Shown here: piece by piece, positions 63,949-64,000 of the stretch
Layout: each line of letters begins with the position of its first letter
Position numbering within the stretch: position 1 is the stretch's first letter
DNA from: GCA-2717185 sp964474755
Lineage (GTDB): Bacteria > Pseudomonadota > Alphaproteobacteria > UBA8366 > GCA-2717185
NCBI GenBank assembly: GCA_964474755.1
Contig: CAYYUG010000008.1
Location: 19,725-83,724 of the forward strand
Length of the DNA: 64,000 nt
Reading direction: 5' to 3'
Program-made: the position numbers and the translations under genes
Notes under the pieces: model-generated
Seen by the model: the letters and a program-made list of their open reading frames with translations, nothing else
What the model was told of the DNA's origin: nothing
Database searches by the model: none

Positions 63949-64000
63949 TGGTGGGCGCGGCTGGGATTGAACCAGCGACCCCTACGATGTCAACGTAGTG
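63949..64000 (-). tRNA. tRNA-Val(GAC), 3' part (5' end outside window)
   Basis: On the minus strand, the window begins inside the anticodon arm: CTACG-TTGACAT-CGTAG gives anticodon GAC (valine). A T arm (GCTGG-TTCAATC-CCAGC), the 3' acceptor strand CGCGCCC, discriminator A and an encoded CCA follow. The D arm and the 5' half lie outside the window. Confidence 0.93.

Overview
This looks like chromosomal DNA of an alphaproteobacterium, probably free-living and plausibly marine. The lineage call rests on the full alphaproteobacterial-type cpaBCDEF-tadBC pilus order, a (2S)-methylsuccinyl-CoA dehydrogenase with an ethylmalonyl/methylmalonyl-CoA epimerase (ethylmalonyl-CoA pathway) and a tRNA-Val with an encoded CCA. 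No replication genes, insertion sequences, rRNA or CRISPR arrays are visible, so taxonomy below class is not supported.

From 1 to about 48 kb the window is a dense, moderately GC-rich block of catabolic genes arranged in short operons on both strands. It holds the end of a hydantoinase B gene; a GMC dehydrogenase with a lactonase; six luciferase-like flavin monooxygenases; four non-haem iron dioxygenase-type proteins (PhyH, two TauD/TfdA, one CmcJ/NvfI); two enoyl-CoA hydratases; a CaiB/BaiF CoA-transferase; a mandelate-racemase-family enzyme; four SDRs plus a broken iron-sulfur gene; a CoxL-like molybdenum hydroxylase large subunit without partners; a DehI-like protein; a gamma-glutamyltransferase; a class III aminotransferase; a ThDP enzyme; and three MFS transporters. 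Together they suggest a generalist that activates and degrades many small organic molecules. Several decayed genes lie between them: a frameshifted TauE/SafE exporter, a ferredoxin-like gene with three nonsense codons, and a MaoC remnant.

The most striking single gene is at 7429-7947. It encodes a carboxymuconolactone-decarboxylase/AhpD-like protein whose frame continues through an in-frame TGA exactly where the second cysteine of the CxxC redox motif belongs. A stem-loop lies 19 nt beyond the TGA, so the gene is a good candidate for a selenoprotein (CGYU motif).

From about 49 kb to 63.6 kb the sequence becomes visibly AT-richer and encodes one machine, a Tad/Flp type IVb pilus. It comprises cpaB-cpaC-cpaD-cpaE-cpaF-tadB-tadC, a convergent TPR/SH3 lipoprotein, a stand-alone secretin N-terminal-type domain, tadG, two tadE-like pseudopilins, the flp pilin, a prepilin peptidase and a Crp/Fnr-family regulator. 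The window ends inside a tRNA-Val(GAC) gene. Most starts were chosen from Shine-Dalgarno spacing; functional names beyond family level are inference.
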